Shown here piece by piece: positions 7,717-15,438 of a stretch of 33,178 bases of DNA. The notes under the pieces are model-generated. The model was not told the origin of the DNA. It made no database searches and saw only the letters and a list, made by a program, of their open reading frames with translations. Numbering within the stretch: position 1 is the first letter of the stretch; every line of letters begins with the position of its first letter. The stretch spans positions 19,901 to 53,078 of the forward strand of contig JAMXFF010000045.1 in NCBI GenBank assembly GCA_025370845.1. The letters run 5' to 3'. A program made the position numbers and the translations under genes. This stretch comes from Laspinema palackyanum D2a. Its GTDB lineage: Bacteria > Cyanobacteriota > Cyanobacteriia > Cyanobacteriales > Laspinemataceae.

Positions 7717-9597
7717 TTAATTGGGCGTATGACGTCCTATAAAGGCCCCATAAGGGTCGTAAAGTTCCAGGGGAAGCTGGGCATTATCGGCGATCGCTTC
7801 TAAGGCGGTTCGCAGCGTATTCACGTGCAAATCTAAGCCTTGACGGACTTTTGGATCGCGGTTTGTGGTGGCAACTGTAGCCGTTTGTTGAATTTTCCGA
7901 ATATAGTCAGCACTTAACCACACACTGATCACATTATCGGTCAAGGTATATTCACAAACTTTGGGATTGCCTTGACAGGTATTGTTCAGATCGGCCCGAG
8001 TTTTGGCGATGAGGTTAGCTTTTTTGAGTTCCTCTTGCGCCACTTCTCGTTGTGCCTTGAACTCCGGGAGGGAGGCAGCAGTTTTGGGGTAGGAATAGGT
8101 GCCTGTGGGGACTTGTTCTGCCGAAGCAATAGCCTGATTCCACTGGTCTACCGCTTGGGACCATTGATTGTTGCGGGTGGCATTTTCGGCGCGATCGGCG
8201 GCGAGAATGGCTTCTTGATATGCCTCCGTCGCGATTTTTTCCTTAGTTTTGCGATCGCGAGAAAGTTCAAGCTGCGATCGATAGCTAGGCAAGAGTTGAC
8301 TCGCTTCCTGATGGGCCATCGTGCCTCGTGGCAGGGCCTCCAACTGTTTAATCACCTGTTCCCAACTGGCATAGATAGTTTCCCAGCTTTCCACAGACTG
8401 AGCCACCCCACTGCGAGCTTGGGCGACTTTAGCCACGGATAGAATCCCCTGCATTTGTTCGCGTCCAGTTTTTTCATCCTGAATCCGGCCTTGAATTTCA
8501 GTTAAATTGGCGCGATAAGTGGGTAATTTTTCTAATGCCAGAGGATAGACCGGACTATCGGGGGGAACGGATTCCAGAAGGGCGATCGCCTGTTGCCAGT
8601 TGGCGGCGACTCCCTCCCAAACTTGCAACGGATGAGGGGGATTTTTCCCTTGAGCAACGGCAGTTAAGGCGCTATCCAAGGCATTGACCATTTCATCCAA
8701 ACCGGCAGTCAGGTTGCGATTTCGCCGGAGTAGGCGTTGGGCGGTGCCGTAATCTTTGGACCAGAGGGGAATTTCGGCTAACAGTTGACTGGCGGAGGTA
8801 AGTTGCCCTTTGGCGGCTTGAATTTGTTGTTGATATTGAGCCGATTGCAGCAGTTCTGCTGAATCCTGGGTCAACTCGTTGGCGGCGATGATTTCCTGAC
8901 AGGTGCCGATCGCGCAAGGACGAGACAAAGCGTAAAACGTGGCTGAACCCAGAACTAGGGCAACAGAAGCACAAGCACTAAAGGGCAGTAACCACGAACT
9001 CGGCTGGTTTCTGGACTTCCGTTGCCGTTGCTGTGGCCGTTGCTGTGGCCGTTGCCGTGGGGTTCGCCGTTGCGGTTGCGATTCTGGTTCCAGTTCGAGT
9101 TGCTCGTCAAAAGCTTCCTCCGGTGGCGGCGTATCAAAGGGATTGAGGGGAAAGGCTGCGGCGGCCAAATCCATTGCCTGCCTTGCCTCTTCACTAACCG
9201 GCGGTGGTGTTTCCCGGCGATTGGGGGCGCGATGGGGAGGGCGATCGAGCAGCAGTATGGGTTGCCCCCCTTGCGGATCCATAACGGCCCCGATGGGTTG
9301 GGGCGTTTTGAAGGCATGGTAAGCATAGGGGTTTTTTTGACCCTTGATTCTCAGATAGAGTCGCAATTGACCGGGGAGATAGCCCACCAAAGCCAGAATC
9401 GCTTGTTGAATCGCTTTAAAGGTCGGTGGCAGGTCCAATTTGACCTCGGGAGTATGTTCTCCGAGGACGATTAAATTGCCTTGCTTGTAGGCACAGCGAA
9501 TTCGCAACGGCAAATTTTCCGGCAATTCGGCGTGCAAGCGTTCTTCGATGAGTTCGGCGATCATTTTTAAATCGCCTGGGCGGACTGCGGTTGTCAT
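7717..9597 (-). CDS. Uncharacterised single-pass membrane protein with helical repeats
   Basis: I do not recognise a named family for this 626-aa protein. Residues 1-120 form a compact alpha/beta domain (LRIRCAYKQGNLIVLGEH; YLPGQLRLYLRIKG). Residues 121-200 are a Pro/Gln/Arg-rich linker with RQRPQQRPQQRQRK. One transmembrane segment spans about 201-225. The remaining 400 aa, probably outside the cytoplasm, are mostly helical and contain three related units (about 326-368, 405-447, 478-521), each a W-x-x-AI helix followed by VPxGT/VPPDSPxYxxAxxxLPxYRAxL. The C-terminal 90 aa include an even Cys pair (541 and 548) and end in ELYDPYGAFIGRHTPN. The ATG is preceded by GGGGGT at good spacing, which fixes the start. 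Base usage looks native. A scaffold or envelope role is possible but unproven. Confidence 0.8.
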   Translation of the reverse strand: MTTAVRPGDLKMIAELIEERLHAELPENLPLRIRCAYKQGNLIVLGEHTPEVKLDLPPTFKAIQQAILALVGYLPGQLRLYLRIKGQKNPYAYHAFKTPQPIGAVMDPQGGQPILLLDRPPHRAPNRRETPPPVSEEARQAMDLAAAAFPLNPFDTPPPEEAFDEQLELEPESQPQRRTPRQRPQQRPQQRQRKSRNQPSSWLLPFSACASVALVLGSATFYALSRPCAIGTCQEIIAANELTQDSAELLQSAQYQQQIQAAKGQLTSASQLLAEIPLWSKDYGTAQRLLRRNRNLTAGLDEMVNALDSALTAVAQGKNPPHPLQVWEGVAANWQQAIALLESVPPDSPVYPLALEKLPTYRANLTEIQGRIQDEKTGREQMQGILSVAKVAQARSGVAQSVESWETIYASWEQVIKQLEALPRGTMAHQEASQLLPSYRSQLELSRDRKTKEKIATEAYQEAILAADRAENATRNNQWSQAVDQWNQAIASAEQVPTGTYSYPKTAASLPEFKAQREVAQEELKKANLIAKTRADLNNTCQGNPKVCEYTLTDNVISVWLSADYIRKIQQTATVATTNRDPKVRQGLDLHVNTLRTALEAIADNAQLPLELYDPYGAFIGRHTPN

Positions 9598-10112
9598 AAG
9601 TTTTTACCCCCGGTACACATCCTGTTCGTGCAGGTTTGGTGCTTACCGGCACGGGTTACGAACTGGCAAGCCTTTTAAGTTAATTATTAGATAGCATACA
9701 ACATCGTCAAAACGGTCATAAGTTAGCTTTTTTTGACGCAACGGGGGTGATCTGGGCGATGCACCGACCGGCCAGGGTTTGGCGGAGTCGGGGACGGAGG
9801 CCGATCGCCCCTGTGGGGTAACCGAATGTGGTATTCTATCAAGTTTGGTGGGTTTGAGACTTAACAAATCCCGATTAGAGATGGCAACTCCCCTAGGGAA
9901 CACCTGCGATCGCTGACTAAGGGTCCGGTGGATGCGCTCCTACCCTCACCCGCAATCCCTACTGGATTGCCACTTTCATCAAAAGTAAGCCACACTACAA
10001 ACGGAGTAAACCCCAGAATCGAGAGGCCCCGAATTGCGATAATTTAAACCCGCTTTGATGCCTTTTATTGTTCAGGCTTTGATCGTTCACACCCACCGTT
10101 TTTCATACATTC
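9598..10112. other. 515-bp divergent intergenic region
   Basis: The region separates the 626-aa gene (minus) from sucC (plus) and should hold both promoters. No gene is supported. Two small perfect hairpins are visible: CGTCAAAA (9705-9712) with TTTTGACG (9731-9738), and GCAATCC (9952-9958) with GGATTGC (9964-9970). I could not assign promoter boxes with confidence. Confidence 0.5.
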
Positions 10113-11297
10113 ATGGATTTATTAGAGTATCAAGCAAAAGAATTATTCAGGGAAATGGGCATCCCAGTTTTGCCCTCGCAACGGATCGACCATCCCAAAG
10201 ACTTAAAGGGACTTAAGATTCCCTATCCCGTTGTCCTCAAATCCCAAGTCCGTGCAGGAGGGCGAGGGAGAGCAGGTGGTATCAAGTTTGTAGCGAATAC
10301 AATTGATGCGGTGGCAGCGGCTCAAAATATTTTTCACCTTCCCATCAATACGGAATATCCCGAGGTGCTCTTAGCTGAGGCTAAATATGACACCGATCGC
10401 GAATTTTATCTCGCGGTGGTCCTTGATCGCGCTGCCCGTCGCCCCCTATTGTTGGGTTCGCGCCAAGGGGGGACCAGTACGGAATTGGCGATGGAACAGA
10501 TGCAGCAGGTGGTGGTAGATGAGGGCTTTTCTCCCTTTTATGCCCGTCGTTTAACCCTGAAGATGGGTTGCACGGGTCCCCTGATTGAGGCGGTGAGCGA
10601 TATCGTCGAGAAGATGTATCTGCTATTTGTGGAGAAGGATTTGGACCTGGTGGAAATCAATCCTCTGGGGATTAGTCCGGTGGGGGAAGTGATGGCCCTC
10701 GATGGCAAGGTGACGGTGAATGATGAGGCCCTCGGACGCCATCCGAGTCTGTTACAGTTGCTGCCCAAGATTCAGCCGGATGAGGGATTAGTGGTGGGGT
10801 CTGGTTCTGAGGTGATGGCGGTGCCATCAGAATTGAAATTTGTGGAACTGGATGGGAATATTGGCCTGTTATGTAATGGGGCGGGCCTAACAATGGCGAC
10901 TCTGGATTTGGTGTATGCGGCAGGAGGCAAACCTGCTAATTTTGTGAATATTGGTGGAGAATGTCGTTGGGATTTGACCCCAGAACTCCTGTGCGATCGC
11001 ATCAAGCTCGGGTTGGCCCTGGTGAGTCACAAGAAAAATGTCAAGGTGGTGTTGGTAAATTTGCTCGGGGGTTTATGTTCCTGCACTCAGGCAGTAAAGG
11101 CGATCGCCGATTATCAAAAGCAGAGTCAGCGCGAAACGGCCACGGGAAATCCTCAAACTCAGGTTAAGGTGATCGTGCGCTTATATGGGAGCGAAATTGA
11201 CCAAGCGCGCGAAATTTTGCAGGCGGTAGAAGTCACGGTGGTGGAAAACTTGGATGAGGCGATCGCCTTGTCCGTGTCGTTGGCAACGAATGGGTAA
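10113..11297 (+). CDS. sucC: Succinyl-CoA synthetase, beta subunit
   Basis: The 394-aa protein is the ATP-grasp beta subunit of succinate-CoA ligase, which interconverts succinyl-CoA with succinate and makes ATP (or GTP) in the cytosolic TCA cycle. It begins with the family signature MDLLEYQAKELF, has the nucleotide-binding VRAGGRGRAGG (46-56) with Lys43, and metal-site residues Asn183 (EINPLG) and Asp197 (ALDGK). The C-terminal half has NGAGLTMATLDLV and ANFVNIGG. The usual NIFGGI is NLLGGL here. Length is close to the typical 388 aa. The ATG lacks a clear Shine-Dalgarno. It forms an operon with sucD, 10 bases downstream. Confidence 0.95.
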   Translation: MDLLEYQAKELFREMGIPVLPSQRIDHPKDLKGLKIPYPVVLKSQVRAGGRGRAGGIKFVANTIDAVAAAQNIFHLPINTEYPEVLLAEAKYDTDREFYLAVVLDRAARRPLLLGSRQGGTSTELAMEQMQQVVVDEGFSPFYARRLTLKMGCTGPLIEAVSDIVEKMYLLFVEKDLDLVEINPLGISPVGEVMALDGKVTVNDEALGRHPSLLQLLPKIQPDEGLVVGSGSEVMAVPSELKFVELDGNIGLLCNGAGLTMATLDLVYAAGGKPANFVNIGGECRWDLTPELLCDRIKLGLALVSHKKNVKVVLVNLLGGLCSCTQAVKAIADYQKQSQRETATGNPQTQVKVIVRLYGSEIDQAREILQAVEVTVVENLDEAIALSVSLATNG

Positions 11298-11304
11298 AGG
11301 AGGG
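11296..11304 (+). promoter_or_regulatory. Ribosome binding site that fixes the sucD start
   Basis: AAAGGAGGG overlaps the last bases of the sucC TAA stop and ends three bases before ATG 11308. It supports the 305-aa form of SucD. Confidence 0.85.
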
Positions 11305-11307
11305 TTG

Positions 11308-12225
11308 ATGAATTTTACGCCGGATACCAAAGTTTTAATTCAAGGCATTACCGAGGTGATCGGTTCCACTCATGCGGCTTTAATGAAAGCGTATGGAACC
11401 AATGTTGTCGCTGGAATTAGTCCCGGTTGTGGGGGCCAAACGGTTCAGGAGATTCCCGTTTTTGATATGGTCGAACAGGCCCTGCGCCAGGTCGGTCCGG
11501 TGGATGTGACGGTGATTTTTGTCAAGCCTTACGCGGTTTTGGATGCGGCGTTGGAGGCGATCGCTGCTGGCATCCGTCAGATTATTATTATCACCGAGGG
11601 AATGCCGCCTCTGGATATGGTGAAACTCGTGAGAAAGGCAGAGGCAACGGATACTCTCGTCCTCGGCCCCAATACCCCGGGGATTATTGTCCCGGGAAAA
11701 GTCTTGCTGGGTATTCATAAGAGCGATTTTTATACCCCGGGTTCCGTAGGGTTAATCAGTCGCAGTGGCACTCTCACCTATGAAATTGCTTTGCAACTCA
11801 CTCAGGCTAAGTTAGGACAATCGATCGCCGTCGGGATTGGCAGTGATGCGATTTTGGGTTCCTCCTTTGCCCAATGGCTGCAAATTTTAGATGAAGATGA
11901 TCACACAGAGGCGATCGTCTTAGTCGGCGAAATTGGCGGCAGTAGTGAAGAGGAAGCCGCACATTATATCGCCGCTGCCATTGATAAGCCCGTGGTGGCT
12001 TATGTCGCCGGTCATCATGCCCCGAAAGGCAAGCGCCTCGGTCATGCGGGGGATATTATGGCCGCCCGACTTTCTACAGGTAAAACCTTTAACATTGTCG
12101 GCGCTGATCCGGATACGGCTCAAAGCAAAATTCAAGCTTTTAAGGCGGCAAAAATTCCCGTGGCTTCTAGTCCTGCCGAAATTCCAAATCTGGTTAAAAA
12201 AGTCCTGAAACAAAAGAAAAAATAA
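11308..12225 (+). CDS. sucD: Succinyl-CoA synthetase, alpha subunit
   Basis: The 305-aa alpha subunit binds CoA and carries the catalytic phosphohistidine. His246 lies in KGKRLGHAGDIM, and SRSGTLTYE (151-159) and GEIGGSSEEEA (208-218) are conserved. The start is the ATG at 11308: AAAGGAGGG lies 4-12 bases upstream and overlaps the sucC stop codon, indicating translational coupling. An in-frame upstream extension inside sucC is not supported. Differences from the E. coli protein include GITEVIGSTH in place of GFTGSQGTFH near the CoA site, GPNTPG instead of GPNCPG, and a longer segment after the His loop. These look like lineage features rather than damage. Confidence 0.95.
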   Translation: MNFTPDTKVLIQGITEVIGSTHAALMKAYGTNVVAGISPGCGGQTVQEIPVFDMVEQALRQVGPVDVTVIFVKPYAVLDAALEAIAAGIRQIIIITEGMPPLDMVKLVRKAEATDTLVLGPNTPGIIVPGKVLLGIHKSDFYTPGSVGLISRSGTLTYEIALQLTQAKLGQSIAVGIGSDAILGSSFAQWLQILDEDDHTEAIVLVGEIGGSSEEEAAHYIAAAIDKPVVAYVAGHHAPKGKRLGHAGDIMAARLSTGKTFNIVGADPDTAQSKIQAFKAAKIPVASSPAEIPNLVKKVLKQKKK

Positions 12226-12279
12226 GGGTAATTTTAGGATAAAATTTCTCCCTTGAAGGGGAGGAATTTGAAAAATTCA

Positions 12280-12297
12280 AGCCCGCTTGAGCGGGCT
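12280..12297 (+). terminator. Terminator-like hairpin after sucD
   Basis: AGCCCGC (12280-12286) pairs with GCGGGCT (12291-12297) around a TTGA loop, about 55 bases after the sucD stop. The downstream bases are A/T-rich but lack a T run, so strength is uncertain. Confidence 0.55.
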
Positions 12298-12363
12298 AAA
12301 TTAATCATCGATTATTTAACCCATAATTGGGTTTAGATTTGTCACTCCTGATTGGGTCATCAA

Positions 12364-13704
12364 ATGGATAGTGAAACAGTTAGTTCAATTCAATATTTAG
12401 AAATTAAAGCAGCCTCTTTATTTCTGTATCAAGGGGTGTTTCGCAATGAACTGGGGAAATCTTTTCTAAAACTGATCGAGTTGATCTATGAAAGTTCCGG
12501 GGGAGGGGCGGGAGCCCGGGTGGGATTAAATTGTCTGAAGGCTTATGGCTGCTGGTTTAGACGTTTGGCGGCAGAAGAAATGAGCTGGCAAGACTATCTG
12601 CTAAATCGCATCCTGAAAGACGAAAATCCCTTTACTTATCAGGTGCAACGAAAGCCGCTTGAAGAAATTCCTCCGCCGTTAATTGCGGCGGTAAAACATG
12701 ATTTAGAGGGATTGCAATGTTTCTATGACTGTGACGCTGATCGCATCCGTCAGTGGGTGGAATCCGCCAGTGGTATCCCGATTCCCCCGATACTCTGGAA
12801 CTCATCTTCTCCCGAACCCGAGGCGATGGATCAATTGCCCCTCGGTTCACGAGAACGGGCGATCGCAGCCCTCAAATCCCCAAAAAAATGGCCTGATACT
12901 CTCCAGGAGTTAGTTGCCTATTACCAAACACAAGGTACCGGGCAATTTACAGAGTATCAAGCCTTTAGTTGGCAGTCAGGGAAACTAAAAGCCATCCCAC
13001 ACCCTGACCCGGTGCAGTTGACGCAATTAGTGGGCTATGAGTTCCAGCGCGAAACTTTACAAAAGAATACGGAATTCTTATTAGCCGGTAAACCCGCCTT
13101 AAATGTTTTACTCTATGGCAGTCGAGGAACGGGCAAATCTTCCTTAGTTAAGGGATTATTAAATGAATATAGCCCTCAAGGGTTACGATTAATTGAAATT
13201 CCCAAATCTCAACTTCAACATTTACCCGAAATTGTCGATGAACTCCGCGATGCCCTTCAGAAATTTATTATTTTTGTGGATGATTTATCCTTTGAAGAGG
13301 ATGACGATTCCTTTAAAGCCTTAAAAGTAATTTTAGAAGGTACTCTCACCGCCCGTCCTCCCAATGTAGTCGTCTATGCCACCTCTAACCGTCGTCATTT
13401 AGTCCGAGAGTTTTTTGAGGAAAGACCCCGCCCCTCTCAAGCGGATGAGGTTCATGCTTGGGATACCCTTCAGGAAAAACTTTCCTTTAGCGATCGCTTC
13501 GGATTAACCTTAACCTTTGAACCCGCCAATCAAGACAAATATCTGGCGATCGTCCGGCATTTAGCCACAGAAGCGGGATTAAATTTATCCCCGGAAGACT
13601 TAGAATTTCAAGCCTTACAATGGGCCACTCGCCATAATGGTCGTTCCGGACGCACTGCCCGTCAATTCGTGGATTTTATCCAATCAGAACAAGGGATGGG
13701 ATGA
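12364..13704 (+). CDS. DUF815-type AAA+ ATP-binding protein
   Basis: The protein of about 446 aa has an N-terminal helical region of about 220 aa and a C-terminal AAA+ ATPase of the DUF815 (COG2607) kind. Visible motifs are Walker A GSRGTGKSS (about residues 252-260), Walker B FIIFVDDLSFE with Asp306-Asp307, a sensor-1-like VVVYATSNRRHLV, and the DUF815-typical FSDRFGLTLTFEP near the C-terminus. The family is widespread in bacteria but its role is not known; ATP-driven remodelling of a partner is the usual guess. I chose the ATG at 12364; an in-frame TTG at 12352 is possible. Neither has a clear Shine-Dalgarno. The gene stands alone and converges on the GIY-YIG-like gene. Confidence 0.83.
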   Translation: MDSETVSSIQYLEIKAASLFLYQGVFRNELGKSFLKLIELIYESSGGGAGARVGLNCLKAYGCWFRRLAAEEMSWQDYLLNRILKDENPFTYQVQRKPLEEIPPPLIAAVKHDLEGLQCFYDCDADRIRQWVESASGIPIPPILWNSSSPEPEAMDQLPLGSRERAIAALKSPKKWPDTLQELVAYYQTQGTGQFTEYQAFSWQSGKLKAIPHPDPVQLTQLVGYEFQRETLQKNTEFLLAGKPALNVLLYGSRGTGKSSLVKGLLNEYSPQGLRLIEIPKSQLQHLPEIVDELRDALQKFIIFVDDLSFEEDDDSFKALKVILEGTLTARPPNVVVYATSNRRHLVREFFEERPRPSQADEVHAWDTLQEKLSFSDRFGLTLTFEPANQDKYLAIVRHLATEAGLNLSPEDLEFQALQWATRHNGRSGRTARQFVDFIQSEQGMG

Positions 13705-13714
13705 GAATAACCAA

Positions 13715-13890
13715 AATTCCGATTGATCCCCCCAACCCCCCTTAAAAAGGGGGGTTTTTGAGAATTTGAGAATTGGGCAATCAGTCTAATAACTACATCT
13801 CTAATTCCCATTGATCCCCCCAACCCCCCTTAAAAAGGGGGGCTTTTGAGAATTTGAGAATTGGGCAATCAGTCCAATAACTACATCTCT
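13715..13890. repeat. Two tandem 88-bp copies, each carrying a terminator hairpin
   Basis: Copy 1 is 13715-13802 and copy 2 is 13803-13890; they differ at only three positions (13721/13809, 13755/13843, 13787/13875). Each contains CCCCCCTT, AAA, AAGGGGGG. In copy 1 the stem is 13736-13743 with 13747-13754, followed by TTTTT; in copy 2 it is 13824-13831 with 13835-13842, followed by CTTTT. The right edge of copy 2 includes the last codons of the minus-strand GIY-YIG-like gene, so the duplication involved that gene's 3' end. It serves as a double terminator between convergent genes. Confidence 0.85.
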
Positions 13891-14351
13891 TCATTGAACA
13901 CCGGATGGAGCTTTTGAATTAAGGATTGCTCCCACATTTGTAGGGTTTCTGCGGTCACCATTCCGGGGAGCAGGGTAAACGTTCTAATCAAAATTTCAAT
14001 GCCCAATTTGTGCATTTTCCCAAACATGGGTACTTGATGATTGGACTTCCATCGCTGACTGATACTGGTTGTCGCAATGCCAATATAAACTAAATTTTCT
14101 GTCCATTTCCCTTTGGAATCATAGATGATAAAATAGACAAAATATAATCCTGGAAAATCCGGCAGTTGATGGAGTCCTTCCTCATTGACCACATCTTTAA
14201 AATCAACATATTGCAAATGATATCCGGCCCATTCAGAAATCTGTTCCGGAGTCAGGGAGTCAAAGGGATTGAGGGTGGAAAGGGGAACGAGAGAACTTTC
14301 AGTAGTCATGCTTCGGGACATATCTTTTACAGCGATCGCATCAGTCATCAT
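13881..14351 (-). CDS. GIY-YIG-like domain protein
   Basis: This 156-aa protein of unknown role has a C-terminal half matching the GIY-YIG nuclease fold: GLY (68-70), VYIG (88-91) after about 20 residues, Arg100 in ISQRW, His105, a glutamate in WEQSLI (Glu141), and the closing HPVFN with Asn153. These correspond to the conserved catalytic positions of the superfamily, so activity is possible, though the first motif is GLYFVYF rather than a classical GIY. The N-terminal 60 aa (LNPFDSLTPEQISEWAGYHL) are not recognised. The start is uncertain: two adjacent ATGs and later ones at codons 11 and 15 are possible, without a clear Shine-Dalgarno. Its stop lies in the 88-bp duplication. Confidence 0.7.
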   Translation of the reverse strand: MMTDAIAVKDMSRSMTTESSLVPLSTLNPFDSLTPEQISEWAGYHLQYVDFKDVVNEEGLHQLPDFPGLYFVYFIIYDSKGKWTENLVYIGIATTSISQRWKSNHQVPMFGKMHKLGIEILIRTFTLLPGMVTAETLQMWEQSLIQKLHPVFNEEM

Positions 14352-14539
14352 GATTTGCTGATATTTCCGCCAAGTGATTGAGGATTAGGTTACTCTATAT
14401 CCTTGACGGAATGATTTATCGTAAGTTTATCTGGGTCAGAACTCCAGGGTTCTCTGGTTTAGGGCGATTACCCCAGGAATACTCCAAGCTTGAGGCCCCG
14501 ATGGACAAACCGATTGTATGTTGACACCTAAGGAATGCC

Positions 14540-15127
14540 ATGATTTCAACTGATCCCACGTTATATTTTATTGCACTTTTGCCCCCGGAGGCAATTCAAG
14601 AAGAAGTCACCGGATACAAACAGCACTTTGCTGAGAACTACCAAACTCGTCAGGCCCTCAAGTCTCCGCCCCATGTGACCCTACAACCCCCTTTTGAATG
14701 GGAGGTGCAAAAACAGGGACTACTCGAAGAGTTCCTCAGAGGGTTTGCCGAGGTTCGTGCCCCTGTGCCGATGGTCCTGTCGGGATTTGGTTCGTTTCCG
14801 CCCCGAGTGGTTTATATTAATGTCAAAAAAACCCCAGAATTATTGTTGTTTCAGTCGGAGTTAGCGACGGATCTCAACTCGTCCCTGGGAATTTATGACC
14901 CGAAATCTAAGGGGCGATCGTTTTCGCCGCACATGACGATCGCCTTTAAAGATCTCAGACGGCATCATTTTAATATGGGATGGGCCGAATTTAAAGACCG
15001 AGAGTTGTACTATGAATGTTCAGCCAGTCATCTAACTTTACTGGTATTTCAGGACAGGCGGTGGCATATTTGTGGAGAATTTCCCTTAAAATTACAGGTT
15101 GCTGAACCCTTAGCTGAACCGAATTAA
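14540..15127 (+). CDS. 2'-5' RNA ligase family / 2H phosphoesterase
   Basis: The 195-aa protein has the two HxTx motifs of the 2H superfamily: PPHVTL (His45, Thr47) and SPHMTIAF (His131, Thr133), about 86 residues apart and in the expected two-lobed layout. Family members hydrolyse or ligate 2'-5' RNA bonds or cyclic phosphates, or act on small nucleotides; the substrate here is unknown. Length fits the family. AAGGA lies about six bases before the ATG, supporting the start. It is a single gene, with a hairpin downstream at 15163-15182. Confidence 0.88.
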   Translation: MISTDPTLYFIALLPPEAIQEEVTGYKQHFAENYQTRQALKSPPHVTLQPPFEWEVQKQGLLEEFLRGFAEVRAPVPMVLSGFGSFPPRVVYINVKKTPELLLFQSELATDLNSSLGIYDPKSKGRSFSPHMTIAFKDLRRHHFNMGWAEFKDRELYYECSASHLTLLVFQDRRWHICGEFPLKLQVAEPLAEPN

Positions 15128-15438
15128 ACCCCACAGCAACCCGTCGAGATTCTACTCATTTTATTCCCGCTTATGCGGGAATTTCAACCCAATCCGGTTG
15201 GTTAAAATCGGTTTTTCTATAGGCGAATCCGCTAAGGTGTAGTTTTTTACTCAACGAGATCAGAATTAATTGACCCTCGGGCGATCGCTTCATCATCTAT
15301 CCCCACCGAGTGAGCATCGCTTCCCCCTTTTGGCAGAGTGCACCGGAGTTCCCCCTCGCTACAGTGGTCAACAGACTTATTTGTTATTCGCGAGTTGCCC
15401 CTAATAGGGACGACTTCGATTGATTTGAGGAAAAAATT
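15128..15438. other. 311-bp intergenic region
   Basis: It contains a terminator-like hairpin at 15163-15182 near the start and otherwise no supported gene. The right part should hold the promoter of the SRPBCC gene, but no clear boxes are seen. Confidence 0.5.
15163..15182 (+). terminator. Terminator-like hairpin after the 2H phosphoesterase
   Basis: ATTCCCGC (15163-15170) pairs with GCGGGAAT (15175-15182) around a TTAT loop, 35 bases after the stop. Only a short TT follows. Confidence 0.55.

Noticed and set aside
8939-9474. Plus-strand ORFs of 127 and 150 codons
   Set aside because: They are antisense to the Gln/Arg/Pro-rich linker and N-terminal part of the 626-aa gene; the translation is Cys/Arg-rich low-complexity sequence caused by the repetitive codons, with no ribosome binding site or domain.
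9643-9903. 86-codon minus-strand ORF upstream of the 626-aa gene
   Set aside because: No ribosome binding site, no domain and random-looking composition.
11254-11307. Longer SucD starting inside sucC
   Set aside because: The extension reads MRRSPCPCRWQRMGKGGL, unlike any SucD N-terminus, while a perfect Shine-Dalgarno precedes ATG 11308.
11380-11718. Minus-strand ORF of 112 codons
   Set aside because: Fully antisense to the conserved sucD coding sequence, with no recognisable domain.
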